Source: Croceimicrobium sp965658275 (GTDB lineage: Bacteria; Bacteroidota; Bacteroidia; Flavobacteriales; Schleiferiaceae). From it: 64,000 nucleotides of DNA. Positions 24,700 to 32,455 of this stretch are shown piece by piece. A model generated the notes under the pieces. The model was not told the DNA's origin. It made no database searches and saw only the letters and a program-made list of their open reading frames with translations. The stretch spans positions 1 through 64,000 of the forward strand of contig CBFHRN010000002.1 of assembly GCA_965658275.1 (NCBI GenBank), given 5' to 3'. Each line of letters opens with the position of its first letter. The first letter of the stretch is position 1. The position numbers were made by a program, and so were the translations under genes.

Positions 24700-26242
24700 A
24701 TTGAAACGTTCGCCCGCCCTTAAACTCGCTTTATTTGCTACCGGACTTTCGGGTATCGTAGCAGAATACATCCTATCTACTTTGGCCACCTATTTTATTG
24801 GTGACTCAGCCGTACAGTGGTCTTTGATTGTATCGGTTATGCTATTTAGCATGGGATTAGGCTCGCGCTTATCTAAATTCATTGAGGGAAACCTATTATT
24901 GAAATTTATCGGCGTAGAGTTTCTTCTGAGTTTATTGGTCTCTTTTTCCTCCCTCGTAGCCTATTCCGCAGCTGGCTTAACCGAATATGTTGGCTTTATT
25001 ATTTACGGAATGAGCATATTGATAGGCTTACTGATAGGCCTGGAAATACCCCTAGTCATCCGGTTAAACGAAGAGTTTGAAAGCCTGAAGATTAACGTCG
25101 CTTCGGTAATGGAGAAAGATTACCTCGGATCACTTGTAGGAGGCTTATTTTTCGCTTTTGTGGGCCTTCCTATTCTAGGCCTCACCTACACCCCCTTCAT
25201 CTTAGGCTTTATTAATTTATGTGTTGCTCTACTTTTGTATTTCACGGTTAGAAAGGAGATTTCTGCAAAACGAAGCAAGCAAATTGGAATCACGGCAGTT
25301 CTATTATCGCTTCTGATGCTTTCTGGCATTTTAAAGGGTGAAGAAATCATCCTCTTTGGTGAGCAAACGCGCTACAAAGACAAGGTAGTTTACTCCGAGC
25401 AGAGCAAATACCAGAAAATTGTAATCACCCAGTGGAAGAATGATTATTGGCTATTCATCAATGGCAATCAACAACTTAGTTCTTTAGACGAAGACAAGTA
25501 CCATGAAGCATTAGTGCATCCCGCTATGCAGCTTAGCAATCAAGTGAAGGACGTATTGATCCTAGGTGGCGGGGATGGTTGCGCCGTTCGCGAAATCCTT
25601 AAATACGATAAAGTCGAAAACATCACTTTAGTAGACCTTGACTCCATGATGACGGGTCTTGCTCAAAGACACCCCGTTCTAACAGAAATGAACGATTCTT
25701 CCATGAGCAGCTCAAAGCTTAGCATCGTTAACACCGATGCCTTCAATTTCCTTGAGCAAGGTGGGAAAATGTATGATGTAATAATAGTAGACTTGCCTGA
25801 TCCTCGCAGTGTCGAACTCAACCGAATGTACACCAAGGAATTCTACGATTTATGTAGATTGAATTTAAGGCCCCATGGAAGCCTCATAACCCAAGCAGGC
25901 AGCCCTTACTTTGCCACTCAAGCTTATCGCTGTATCGATCAAACCATGGCTTCTGCTGGATTTGAAACCTTAGCCCTTCACAATCATGTATTAACCCTAG
26001 GCGAGTGGGGCTGGATTTTGGGTCAAAAATCGGATTGGAGCCAAGGCCGGCTTAAAGAGCGAGCTCGTGGTTTAAACTTCGAAGGAATTGATACCAAATG
26101 GATTAATCAAGAGGCGATGTTATTGATGAGCTCTTTTGGGAAGGATATTTATTTTGAAGTAACAGACAGCATTAAAATCAATCACATTCAAGACCCCGTT
26201 TTGTATCGATATTATTTAAAAGGCAACTGGGATCTGTATTAA
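24683..26242 (+). CDS. speE: Spermidine synthase-like protein with N-terminal membrane domain
   Basis: 519 residues. The first about 220 form roughly seven membrane helices (LALFATGLSGIVAEYIL, then VMLFSMGLGSRLSKFIEG). The C-terminal part is an aminopropyltransferase fold. It contains DEDKYHEALVHPAM, GGGDGCAVREIL for decarboxylated AdoMet, and DLPDPRSVELNRMYTKEFY, whose first Asp matches the catalytic residue of SpeE. It should transfer an aminopropyl group to a polyamine, here at the membrane face. No ATG exists near the start: the choice is TTG at 24683 (17-base overlap with DUF350) or TTG at 24701 just after its stop. AdoMet decarboxylase follows 1 base later. Confidence 0.85.
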   Translation: MFGASKLKRSPALKLALFATGLSGIVAEYILSTLATYFIGDSAVQWSLIVSVMLFSMGLGSRLSKFIEGNLLLKFIGVEFLLSLLVSFSSLVAYSAAGLTEYVGFIIYGMSILIGLLIGLEIPLVIRLNEEFESLKINVASVMEKDYLGSLVGGLFFAFVGLPILGLTYTPFILGFINLCVALLLYFTVRKEISAKRSKQIGITAVLLSLLMLSGILKGEEIILFGEQTRYKDKVVYSEQSKYQKIVITQWKNDYWLFINGNQQLSSLDEDKYHEALVHPAMQLSNQVKDVLILGGGDGCAVREILKYDKVENITLVDLDSMMTGLAQRHPVLTEMNDSSMSSSKLSIVNTDAFNFLEQGGKMYDVIIVDLPDPRSVELNRMYTKEFYDLCRLNLRPHGSLITQAGSPYFATQAYRCIDQTMASAGFETLALHNHVLTLGEWGWILGQKSDWSQGRLKERARGLNFEGIDTKWINQEAMLLMSSFGKDIYFEVTDSIKINHIQDPVLYRYYLKGNWDLY

Positions 26243-26243
26243 G

Positions 26244-26564
26244 ATGGAGAGGAGTAAAATCTATAATTACCGATTTTGGATTGATCGAACGGATCAGGAA
26301 GAACTGGTGCCACAAATTGAGAAGCTCCTTAAGGACTCTGGTTATGGAATCATGAACTTCAGCGAACATCATTTTAAACCTCAAGGCTACACCTCAATGT
26401 GGCTTTTAAGCGAAAGCCATTGCGCGCTCCACACCTTTCCTGAAGAAGGACGATCTTACATAGAACTGAGTGGTTGCGGAAAATCGAAAAACGAACACTT
26501 TGTAGCCGCTGCGAAAAAACTGTGGAAAGGCTATCTTGCGGGAGAACAAGAATCAATTTCGTAA
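26244..26564 (+). CDS. speH: S-adenosylmethionine decarboxylase proenzyme, class 1 (SpeH type)
   Basis: Makes decarboxylated AdoMet, the aminopropyl donor for the adjacent SpeE-like enzyme. The 106-residue proenzyme is a little shorter than typical SpeH. The autocleavage site is in SESHCALHTFPE: the Ser of ESH becomes the pyruvoyl group. The catalytic His five residues later and the Cys twenty residues later (in LSGCG) sit at the same spacing as S63, H68 and C83 of the Thermotoga enzyme, so it should be active. It is one base after speE, and the next gene begins directly at its stop. Confidence 0.88.
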   Translation: MERSKIYNYRFWIDRTDQEELVPQIEKLLKDSGYGIMNFSEHHFKPQGYTSMWLLSESHCALHTFPEEGRSYIELSGCGKSKNEHFVAAAKKLWKGYLAGEQESIS

Positions 26565-27539
26565 ATGCGCACGATTTTCACCTTTGTAGGGCTTCTCTTA
26601 TATGGATACTGCAATGCCCAATATTCCATTATTATTCATGGCGGGGCCGGAAATGGATTGAGGCCAGATCGACTTACGAAGATCCAAATTGACGAATTCC
26701 ACCAAGGTCTTGATCGCGCACTTCATATTGGCGACAGCGCTCAAAAAAATGGCCTTAGCGCCATAGAAACCGTAAGCCTTGTTATTCAGAGCATGGAAGA
26801 CAACCCCATCTTCAACTCAGGAAAAGGCGCCGTTCTGACTTACGACGGCGTGGCCTCTTTAGACGCTTCCATCATGGATGGGAGCAACCTAGCAGCCGGA
26901 GCGGTAGCTGGCTTGAGCTGCATTAAAAACCCTATCACTGCCGCCTTGGCGGTTTTGAAAAACTCGCCCCATGTGCTTCTATCCGGGGCGGGAGCAGACT
27001 CTTTTGCCCTTGCGATGCAATTAACCAAAGTAGATCCAAACTACTTTATTACCGAAAACAAAATTAAGGACTGGAATCGCTGGCGCAAGAGCCATTCTTA
27101 TGCCGACACCTTACTAGATTTTAAAATGGGCACTGTGGGTTGCGTTGTACGAGATAAAGACGGTAATATAGCGGCCGGCACCTCTACAGGAGGCATGATG
27201 GGAAAAAGACATGGACGCATAGGTGATTCTCCCATAATCGGAGCAGGCACCTACGCTAACAACAAAACCGTTGGAATAAGCTGCACTGGACATGGTGAAT
27301 ATTTTATTCGCAACTCTGTAGCCTATCAAATTGGAGCACGCTACGAATTGCAAGAACAGGATGGGCAAAAAATGGCCGATATAGTAGTTCAGCAAATTCT
27401 TAAGGAGCAAGGAGGAGCAGGAGGAGTTATAGGTATTGATGCTAAAGGTAATTTTATAAGCTCCTTTAATACAGATGGTATGCTAAGAGGCACTTTACGC
27501 GAAGGCAATGAGCCCGAAACTCAGATTTTTAAAGATTAA
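26565..27539 (+). CDS. Secreted isoaspartyl peptidase / L-asparaginase (Ntn hydrolase)
   Basis: Type 2 asparaginase family: an autocleaving N-terminal nucleophile hydrolase that cuts beta-aspartyl peptides and asparagine. 324 residues with a signal peptide (MRTIFTFVGLLLYGYCNA), so it is exported. The N-terminal IIHGGAGN and NPIFNSGKGAVL match the alpha subunit. The autoprocessing threonine is in KMGTVGCVVRD, followed by AAGTSTGGMMGKRHGRIGDS and GTYAN. Its ATG starts with no gap after the speH stop, which places it in the polyamine/PspA operon by position; whether it has a related role is unknown. Confidence 0.9.
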   Translation: MRTIFTFVGLLLYGYCNAQYSIIIHGGAGNGLRPDRLTKIQIDEFHQGLDRALHIGDSAQKNGLSAIETVSLVIQSMEDNPIFNSGKGAVLTYDGVASLDASIMDGSNLAAGAVAGLSCIKNPITAALAVLKNSPHVLLSGAGADSFALAMQLTKVDPNYFITENKIKDWNRWRKSHSYADTLLDFKMGTVGCVVRDKDGNIAAGTSTGGMMGKRHGRIGDSPIIGAGTYANNKTVGISCTGHGEYFIRNSVAYQIGARYELQEQDGQKMADIVVQQILKEQGGAGGVIGIDAKGNFISSFNTDGMLRGTLREGNEPETQIFKD

Positions 27540-27617
27540 TTTATTTGAAAAACAAGCATTTGCACATTTTTCAAAATTTTTCAAGCCTTCTCTGCTTACT
27601 AAATAAAAAAAGCCTTT

Positions 27618-27625
27618 TATATTTG
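27618..27625 (+). promoter_or_regulatory. -7 promoter box for tRNA-Val
   Basis: TATATTTG matches TAnnTTTG exactly and ends 16 bases before the mature tRNA 5' end. No clear -33 TTG was found. Confidence 0.6.
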
Positions 27626-27641
27626 CCGTCCCAAAACGAAA

Positions 27642-27716
27642 GGGCGATTAGCTCAGCTGGTTCAGAGCACCTGCCTTACAAGCAGGGGGTCACTGGTTCG
27701 AATCCAGTATCGCCCA
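27642..27716 (+). tRNA. tRNA-Val (anticodon TAC)
   Basis: 75-base cloverleaf. The acceptor stem GGGCGAT pairs with ATCGCCC. The D arm is GCTC/GAGC, the anticodon stem CCTGC/GCAGG with loop CTTACAA (anticodon TAC at 27677-27679), and the T arm ACTGG/CCAGT with loop TTCGAAT. The discriminator base is A. The 3' CCA is not encoded, since ACAAAG follows the acceptor stem, so it must be added after transcription. It has its own -7 box and terminator. Confidence 0.97.
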
Positions 27717-27724
27717 CAAAGAAG

Positions 27725-27752
27725 AAAACCCACGCAATAGCGTGGGTTTTTT
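27725..27752 (+). terminator. Terminator after tRNA-Val
   Basis: Stem AAAACCCACGC / GCGTGGGTTTT around AATA (27736-27739), ending in a T run, 9 bases past the tRNA. Confidence 0.88.
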
Positions 27753-27812
27753 CGTTTATAGGTCCTGAGGCTCAAATCCCCCATGAGTCCCAGGCTAAAA
27801 GCTTCTACTTAG

Positions 27813-27820
27813 TATCTTCG
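27813..27820 (+). promoter_or_regulatory. Possible -7 box
   Basis: TATCTTCG, one mismatch to TAnnTTTG, ends 17 bases before the ATG at 27838. Confidence 0.35.
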
Positions 27821-27837
27821 CACAAAATCAAAGCGGA

Positions 27838-28311
27838 ATGCAAAAATTCGAACGAATCTTTCTCATTCTTTTTCTAGCATCCCTGTTACTTAAAGCCACA
27901 GGCACACCTGGAGGCGATCTATTATTAACGCTGACCTGCACCGTTTTAGCCAGCATCTACTATTTCTTGGGGATTCCTCTCTTTAATAAAGTAACCCTTA
28001 AAAGAGCTTTGAAAAGAGAATCTTACCAAGGTATTTCAAAAAGACGAATACTGGGAAGCTTAGGGTTTTCGTGGAGCCTTTCCATCCTATGCATTGGCAT
28101 CATGTTTAAGCTACTCCTATTACCTGGGGCCATGACCCTATTATTCGCAGGCTTCAGTATGGCAATGATAGGTTTGGTCTCCAGCTCCTTTATTTACACA
28201 AAAGAGAAAAAGGAGTTTTTCCAGGGGATTTGGACTCGACTAATCCCAGCCATTGGCCTGGCCTATCTGCTCGCCAACTTAGGCGATGAGCTTATCAAAA
28301 GTCTGCTCTAA
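27838..28311 (+). CDS. Small integral membrane protein, unknown
   Basis: 157 residues with about five hydrophobic helices (FLILFLASLLLKATG, LLLTLTCTVLASIYYFLG, WSLSILCIGIMFKLLLL, MTLLFAGFSMAMIGLVSSSF, LIPAIGLAYLLANLG). They are separated by short Lys/Arg-rich loops, which should face the cytoplasm. I do not recognise a family. It stands alone between the tRNA terminator and a following cytoplasmic CxxC protein whose own promoter-like box lies just past its stop. Confidence 0.65.
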   Translation: MQKFERIFLILFLASLLLKATGTPGGDLLLTLTCTVLASIYYFLGIPLFNKVTLKRALKRESYQGISKRRILGSLGFSWSLSILCIGIMFKLLLLPGAMTLLFAGFSMAMIGLVSSSFIYTKEKKEFFQGIWTRLIPAIGLAYLLANLGDELIKSLL

Positions 28312-28330
28312 AGACTACCTCTCGATTCCC

Positions 28331-28338
28331 TACATTTG
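28331..28338 (+). promoter_or_regulatory. -7 box four bases before an ATG (leaderless candidate)
   Basis: TACATTTG is an exact TAnnTTTG match and is followed by TTAC and then ATG at 28343. Confidence 0.5.
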
Positions 28339-28342
28339 TTAC

Positions 28343-28888
28343 ATGGAGGAAAAAGACATCCCGAATCAACTCTACAACGAAGACTCGAAACAGCCTCATA
28401 AAGCCTGTAAAATTTGCGCGACAGAATTTTCAGACAGCTACATCTACGGCATCCAAAAAGTGTTTAAAAATTATCCAAATGAAAAACCGCAAGCCCTATT
28501 TGACTTTGCTCTCTGTCAAACCTGCATGGAAGAAGCGCGCTCAGAGCTTAGCGTAGAATCTCGGCAACGAATCGATCAATTTATGATGTCCAAAATGCGA
28601 GAGATGGAAGAAACTGGATTGGATATAAGCCTAAGCTTTGATTCTGGCAAATGCAGCTTAAGCGGTAAATTAACCACAGATAGCAAGGAATACCAAGTAG
28701 TAGCGGTTTGTCGAGGGACCAAACTTTTGGAAAGCCCAATGGTATTAAGCGACGACATCCTAGACCAGATTCAAGAACTATTGTCACCCGAAAGCCGACA
28801 AGAACTAAACCGATTCAGCGAAAATAATTTTGGCTGGCCTCCAGAGCTAAAGAAAATGTGGCAAGATGGAGACTTTGTAATACTTTAA
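28343..28888 (+). CDS. Unknown protein with two CxxC pairs
   Basis: 181 residues from the ATG at 28343 (MEEKDIPNQLYNE); the frame is open up to 28286, inside the upstream gene. CKIC near residue 23 and CQTC near residue 60 look like a four-cysteine zinc site. The rest is acidic and helical, with no family I can name (MREMEETGLDISLSF, SPESRQELNRFSENN). Expression probably starts at the -7 box just upstream, which would make the mRNA leaderless. Its TAA shares the bases TTAA with the stop of the convergent gene. Confidence 0.65.
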   Translation: MEEKDIPNQLYNEDSKQPHKACKICATEFSDSYIYGIQKVFKNYPNEKPQALFDFALCQTCMEEARSELSVESRQRIDQFMMSKMREMEETGLDISLSFDSGKCSLSGKLTTDSKEYQVVAVCRGTKLLESPMVLSDDILDQIQELLSPESRQELNRFSENNFGWPPELKKMWQDGDFVIL

Positions 28889-29649
28889 AAATCAACCTTA
28901 ATTCCATTAGTTAATTTATAAGTGAAGTTGGGAATCGCTGGGTCTATAACGGGGTTCGCATCGTAAAACAAAGTAGCTTCCAGAGTAAAAGCCCAATGCT
29001 TACTGAATTTAAAAGCGAGTTGGTTCTGCCAATTAAACCGAAAATCATCGAGCTTATCTAGTCTAGGCTGATAATAAAAAACGCTTGTTAAGGCCATCGA
29101 TTCCTTTACGATCCAGTCCATACTAAAATAGGAGCTTAAACGCCAATCTCGGTGTTCAATCTCAGTGCTAAGCTCTTGATCAAACTCGTACATGAATAGG
29201 TGTCCTGTAAATAATGAAAAGGACTTACTCTTGGCTAATCGAAAGCGCGGACCAAACCCTTGCAGTTGTCTGGTTTCAATCTTCAGTGGTCGGTCGGTCT
29301 GATATTGAGTAAAGGCCTCCAATGAAAGCCAGTTATTTAAAGATCGAACATACCTAAGGTGGAAGAATCCAGATTGCGCAAAACTTTGCTCTTGAGTAGA
29401 ATTGAAGTGCAATGAGCTTAAGAAAATAAACCGATTAGGACCAAAATTATAGCGCAAGGCCAGATCGTGCTCCAGCTCCATAACCGTTGTAGTATTCCTG
29501 AAAATATTTAAATCAAAATTACTTTGAAATCGCCAAGCACTGGTATCGGCAGCCATTCTGAGATTCTCAACATTAACAATTTGCGCACTTAAAGTCGACG
29601 AAAACAAACTAATGAAAAGGACTTTCCGTAATATTGATAAGGCTTTCAT
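28885..29649 (-). CDS. Outer-membrane beta-barrel protein (DUF481/DUF2490-like)
   Basis: 254 residues. Signal peptide (MKALSILRKVLFISLFSSTLSA), then strands of alternating aromatic and polar residues (WRFQSNFDLNIFRN, HDLALRYNFGPNRFIFLSSL, LSLEAFTQYQTD, WAFTLEATLFYDANP) ending in a terminal Phe, as in outer-membrane barrels. The repeated pattern is that of the YdiY-like DUF481 or DUF2490 families; the exact family is unsure and no substrate can be inferred. An imperfect palindrome lies 12 bases upstream of its ATG. Confidence 0.6.
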   Translation of the reverse strand: MKALSILRKVLFISLFSSTLSAQIVNVENLRMAADTSAWRFQSNFDLNIFRNTTTVMELEHDLALRYNFGPNRFIFLSSLHFNSTQEQSFAQSGFFHLRYVRSLNNWLSLEAFTQYQTDRPLKIETRQLQGFGPRFRLAKSKSFSLFTGHLFMYEFDQELSTEIEHRDWRLSSYFSMDWIVKESMALTSVFYYQPRLDKLDDFRFNWQNQLAFKFSKHWAFTLEATLFYDANPVIDPAIPNFTYKLTNGIKVDF

Positions 29650-29660
29650 GGTATAAAAAT

Positions 29661-29690
29661 AAATAGTCCCAGGCTCCCCCGGAACTATTT
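29661..29690. promoter_or_regulatory. Inverted repeat upstream of the DUF481-like gene
   Basis: AAATAGTCCC (29661-29670) and GGAACTATTT (29681-29690) form ten pairs with one wobble or mismatch around a ten-base C-rich loop. No U run follows on either strand, so an operator or 5' UTR structure is more likely than a terminator. Confidence 0.4.
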
Positions 29691-29789
29691 AGACCAAAAA
29701 GGTCATGTCATGAAACATTTGAAAACTCTACTCCCTTCAAATATAGAGCCTATTTATAGAAAAAAAACTATTTTATTTCCCTGATAATC

Positions 29790-30443
29790 ATGAGTTTAAA
29801 TAAATTATACTTGAAAAAAGAGCAATTTTACGGCAAAGTTTCGCTTATCCTTAGCCTAATATTTTTTTTAGCCTTACCCAAAGTGTCTAATTCTCAAGAC
29901 CTAAACTCGGAAGAGGCTCTAAAAAATGCTATCAATAAATTCATTGCTAAACACAGCGCGGATTACGAGAAGAAATATTTAAATATTCGAGCTCGCGAAA
30001 TTGGAAGCCTGGAAAATGAGCCCTACTCTTACAAGGACTTTTTCATGCTAGAAAGCAAAGCAGAATTTGAGAACACCTTAGGCTATACCACTGAAAGGGA
30101 GTTTTATTTCCTCTTTTACCATTATGAAACCGAATTGGATCGCAAATACGCATTGAAGTACTGGATGAAGGAGTTCATTGAAGGTAAAACCATTCGACCT
30201 AGCAGACCCGTCCGTACTTACGAATACGCCACACCAACCATTATTCTAATAAACCCGCAAAGTATTGTTATATGCAATTACGAGTGCAAGTACTTCGAAG
30301 AGGATAATTACGATTATTGGAAAAAGACCTTACTCGAAAATTTTGGCAATAAGGAGAAAACGATGGTTATTGAAATCGAGTGCGATGGGCCATTAAAGTG
30401 GACCAACAACGCACCCGATCCCAAAATTCGAGAACTCTTCTAA
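29790..30443 (+). CDS. Unknown secreted protein
   Basis: 217 residues. A basic N terminus and hydrophobic stretch (KVSLILSLIFFLALPKV, then SNSQ) read as a signal peptide. The mature part is charged and aromatic (YEKKYLNIRAREIGSLE, EREFYFLFYHYETELDRKYA, TPTIILINPQSIVICNYECK) with two Cys close together, plus one near the end. No family recognised. It is monocistronic and convergent with the sigma-factor operon; the two stop codons overlap in the tetranucleotide CTAA. Confidence 0.6.
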   Translation: MSLNKLYLKKEQFYGKVSLILSLIFFLALPKVSNSQDLNSEEALKNAINKFIAKHSADYEKKYLNIRAREIGSLENEPYSYKDFFMLESKAEFENTLGYTTEREFYFLFYHYETELDRKYALKYWMKEFIEGKTIRPSRPVRTYEYATPTIILINPQSIVICNYECKYFEEDNYDYWKKTLLENFGNKEKTMVIEIECDGPLKWTNNAPDPKIRELF

Positions 30444-31030
30444 TCTCGCTCCAACTCATAAATCCTCTCATCAAGCTGTTTAAGTAGTTTTGAGAAGGTT
30501 TTTTTATTCATCCAACGGGCCAGCAAATGGGCAAGTGGAGTAATCACCACAATAGAAATTAAGAGCACTATCCAAATCCTTTGATCATTTAAGGCCTCTT
30601 CCAAGCTCATTTTCTCAAGCAAGCTAAAGAAGAATCCTGCCGATCCTGCGATTGGATAAAGCACTAATCCTAATAATTCTTCCAATCTAATTGTAGAACG
30701 CACATTTATAGCGTATAACTTTAAAGTTTCTACCACATTCGAGGAAGCCATATTCAATTGCTTAGCTTTTCGATAGCGCTGGATGTAAAACACCAGTCCA
30801 ACAATATGAAAAGACGCCAAGATGCCAAAAAGTAATTGAGGTAACCAATCGGTAAGATAAAATACCATAGCGATATAAACAGGTGTAAAAAGCACCGTAA
30901 AAGCTATTTTCCACCATAAACGCTTATTTAATTTTCTAAGAACATCTGCTGGCTTGGTCTTCAAGCCTTTTTGAATCTCATCTGTACTAAGAGGCGAATC
31001 AATGCTTTTCCAAGTATCTTCAATTTTCAT
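30440..31030 (-). CDS. Membrane protein encoded with the ECF sigma factor (putative anti-sigma)
   Basis: 196 residues. The cytoplasmic N terminus (MKIEDTWKSIDSPLSTDEIQ) is followed by a pair of helices (about 41-84), then a helix near 118-138 and a helix near 150-170, and a charged coiled C terminus. The gene overlaps the sigma-factor gene by 11 bases. This layout, a short soluble head then membrane helices right after an ECF sigma gene, is what many anti-sigma factors look like, but I see no zinc-binding HxxxCxxC motif. The anti-sigma role is inferred from context only. Confidence 0.55.
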   Translation of the reverse strand: MKIEDTWKSIDSPLSTDEIQKGLKTKPADVLRKLNKRLWWKIAFTVLFTPVYIAMVFYLTDWLPQLLFGILASFHIVGLVFYIQRYRKAKQLNMASSNVVETLKLYAINVRSTIRLEELLGLVLYPIAGSAGFFFSLLEKMSLEEALNDQRIWIVLLISIVVITPLAHLLARWMNKKTFSKLLKQLDERIYELERD

Positions 31031-31508
31031 CTTCTTCCTCTTTAATTGCTTTAACTAGTTTTTCCTTTACGCGATGAAGTTTAACAGCTAGATGGTTTTT
31101 CGAAAGACCTGAAATCATCGCCACTTCTTCATTCGAATAGCCATCCAAATGAAGCATTATAATTAGCTTCTCTGCGTCATTCAGCGCACGAACATGTCGC
31201 ATAAGCATAGCTCGCTCATCACTACTTGGCTCAACCTGCCAATCTGAGTCGAAACCTTCACTTTTATCAATCTCCTTTTTACGATGGTGGGTTAAAGCAG
31301 TATTTAAGGCGACACGGTACAGCCAAGTAGAAAACTTAGAATCCCCTTTGAACTTCTCAAAAGAACGCCAAGCCTGGTAAATCACCTCCTGACGCAGATC
31401 CTGCTCATCATCTCGATTGGCCGCATACATTCTTGTAACCTTATAGATGATTCCGCTATGCTCCTCAAGGAGCTGAACAAACTCTCTTTCCCTAGACTCC
31501 AAAGTCAA
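31020..31508 (-). CDS. ECF-type RNA polymerase sigma factor
   Basis: 162 residues. Region 2 is at about 20-85 (RDDEQDLRQEVIYQAWRSFE, then DSKFSTWLYRVALNTALTHH); region 4 is at about 105-155 (LIIMLHLDGYSNEEVAMISG, then LSKNHLAVKLHRVKEKL). There are no regions 1 or 3, so it is group IV. The start is TTG at 31508, or a second TTG two codons on; no ATG lies before the conserved part. It is 10 bases after a TraB/GumN gene and overlaps the membrane-protein gene. Likely an envelope-stress regulator, but its targets cannot be seen. Confidence 0.88.
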   Translation of the reverse strand: MTLESREREFVQLLEEHSGIIYKVTRMYAANRDDEQDLRQEVIYQAWRSFEKFKGDSKFSTWLYRVALNTALTHHRKKEIDKSEGFDSDWQVEPSSDERAMLMRHVRALNDAEKLIIMLHLDGYSNEEVAMISGLSKNHLAVKLHRVKEKLVKAIKEEEDEN

Positions 31509-31518
31509 AGCTTATTAA

Positions 31519-32391
31519 TTAAAGCGCCTCTAATTTAAATCCTTCCGCTCGAAGTAACTCCACTAGCCCTTCTTCGCCGCTCAAATGCAGGGCTCCGACC
31601 GCAATAAAACTATTACCTTCATTCAAAATCTTCTTCAATTTCGGGATCCAATTACGGTTGCGCTTTACTATTAGAGCATCCATATTACCCGAAACTTCCT
31701 CATAATCTTCACCTAATCCTTCAATCCGACTCAAATCGTCAGAAATATAGGCCGCCACTAAATTTTGTGCGTCCTCGAAGGTGCCTTGCTCCTCTTTAAC
31801 TAAGCGTAATAACTCTTTCATCTGCTCCTCAGGAGTCTGAGAATTCATTAAGACTTCCATCTGCTCCTCCATACTCTCTAGCGTATGAATTACCTTATGA
31901 TTCCGTTTCCCTTGATCTGCAAAAAACAAATCTAAAGGCAATCCCTCCCTTTGTAATGAATCTGGTGTTACCCTCTGCATTACATGTAAGGTGTAAGCAG
32001 TTGATAGCACCGCTGGCTTAAGCTTATCCAAAGCCTTTAAAGGAGCACCCATAACTGGCTCTAACTTCTCCTTCAGTAAAGTGTAATCTTCTTCACTTAC
32101 CAAAGCTTCAATGGAATGCTTAGGCATTACATAATAGGACATCATACTTGGAAGCTTCGTACTATCAATGACAGTTTCAACCACCAAGCTTTCAGATGAC
32201 TCAAAAGCACTTAATACTTCAGGCCGATCCTCTTTCACAAAGTCAGACCCCATTAGATGATAGGTTCCAAACAAATACGATTGCTTTCCTTCTGCCGATG
32301 TGAGCCTCCAAAAGAGTCCTCCCTCCTGAGCTTTGCCGTTTAAACTCAAGAGAAAGACTACCAACCCTAATACCAATTTTTTCATTTCCAT
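31519..32391 (-). CDS. TraB/GumN family protein, exported
   Basis: 290 residues with a signal peptide (MEMKKLVLGLVVFLLSLNGKA). The TraB/GumN family (PF01963) is thought to be a metal-dependent peptidase-like fold. Two GxxH-type elements are present: LFGTYHLMGSDF near residue 41 and AVGALHLSGEEGL near the end, as in known members. Many helices and acidic stretches lie between. It precedes the ECF sigma gene by 10 bases on the same strand, so it may be part of that envelope-stress unit. Confidence 0.8.
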   Translation of the reverse strand: MEMKKLVLGLVVFLLSLNGKAQEGGLFWRLTSAEGKQSYLFGTYHLMGSDFVKEDRPEVLSAFESSESLVVETVIDSTKLPSMMSYYVMPKHSIEALVSEEDYTLLKEKLEPVMGAPLKALDKLKPAVLSTAYTLHVMQRVTPDSLQREGLPLDLFFADQGKRNHKVIHTLESMEEQMEVLMNSQTPEEQMKELLRLVKEEQGTFEDAQNLVAAYISDDLSRIEGLGEDYEEVSGNMDALIVKRNRNWIPKLKKILNEGNSFIAVGALHLSGEEGLVELLRAEGFKLEAL

Positions 32392-32455
32392 GTTTTTATT
32401 GATTTAAAAGGTTAGTTGCAAGTCCAGTTGAATTATTACCGGAGAGTGCATTTTT

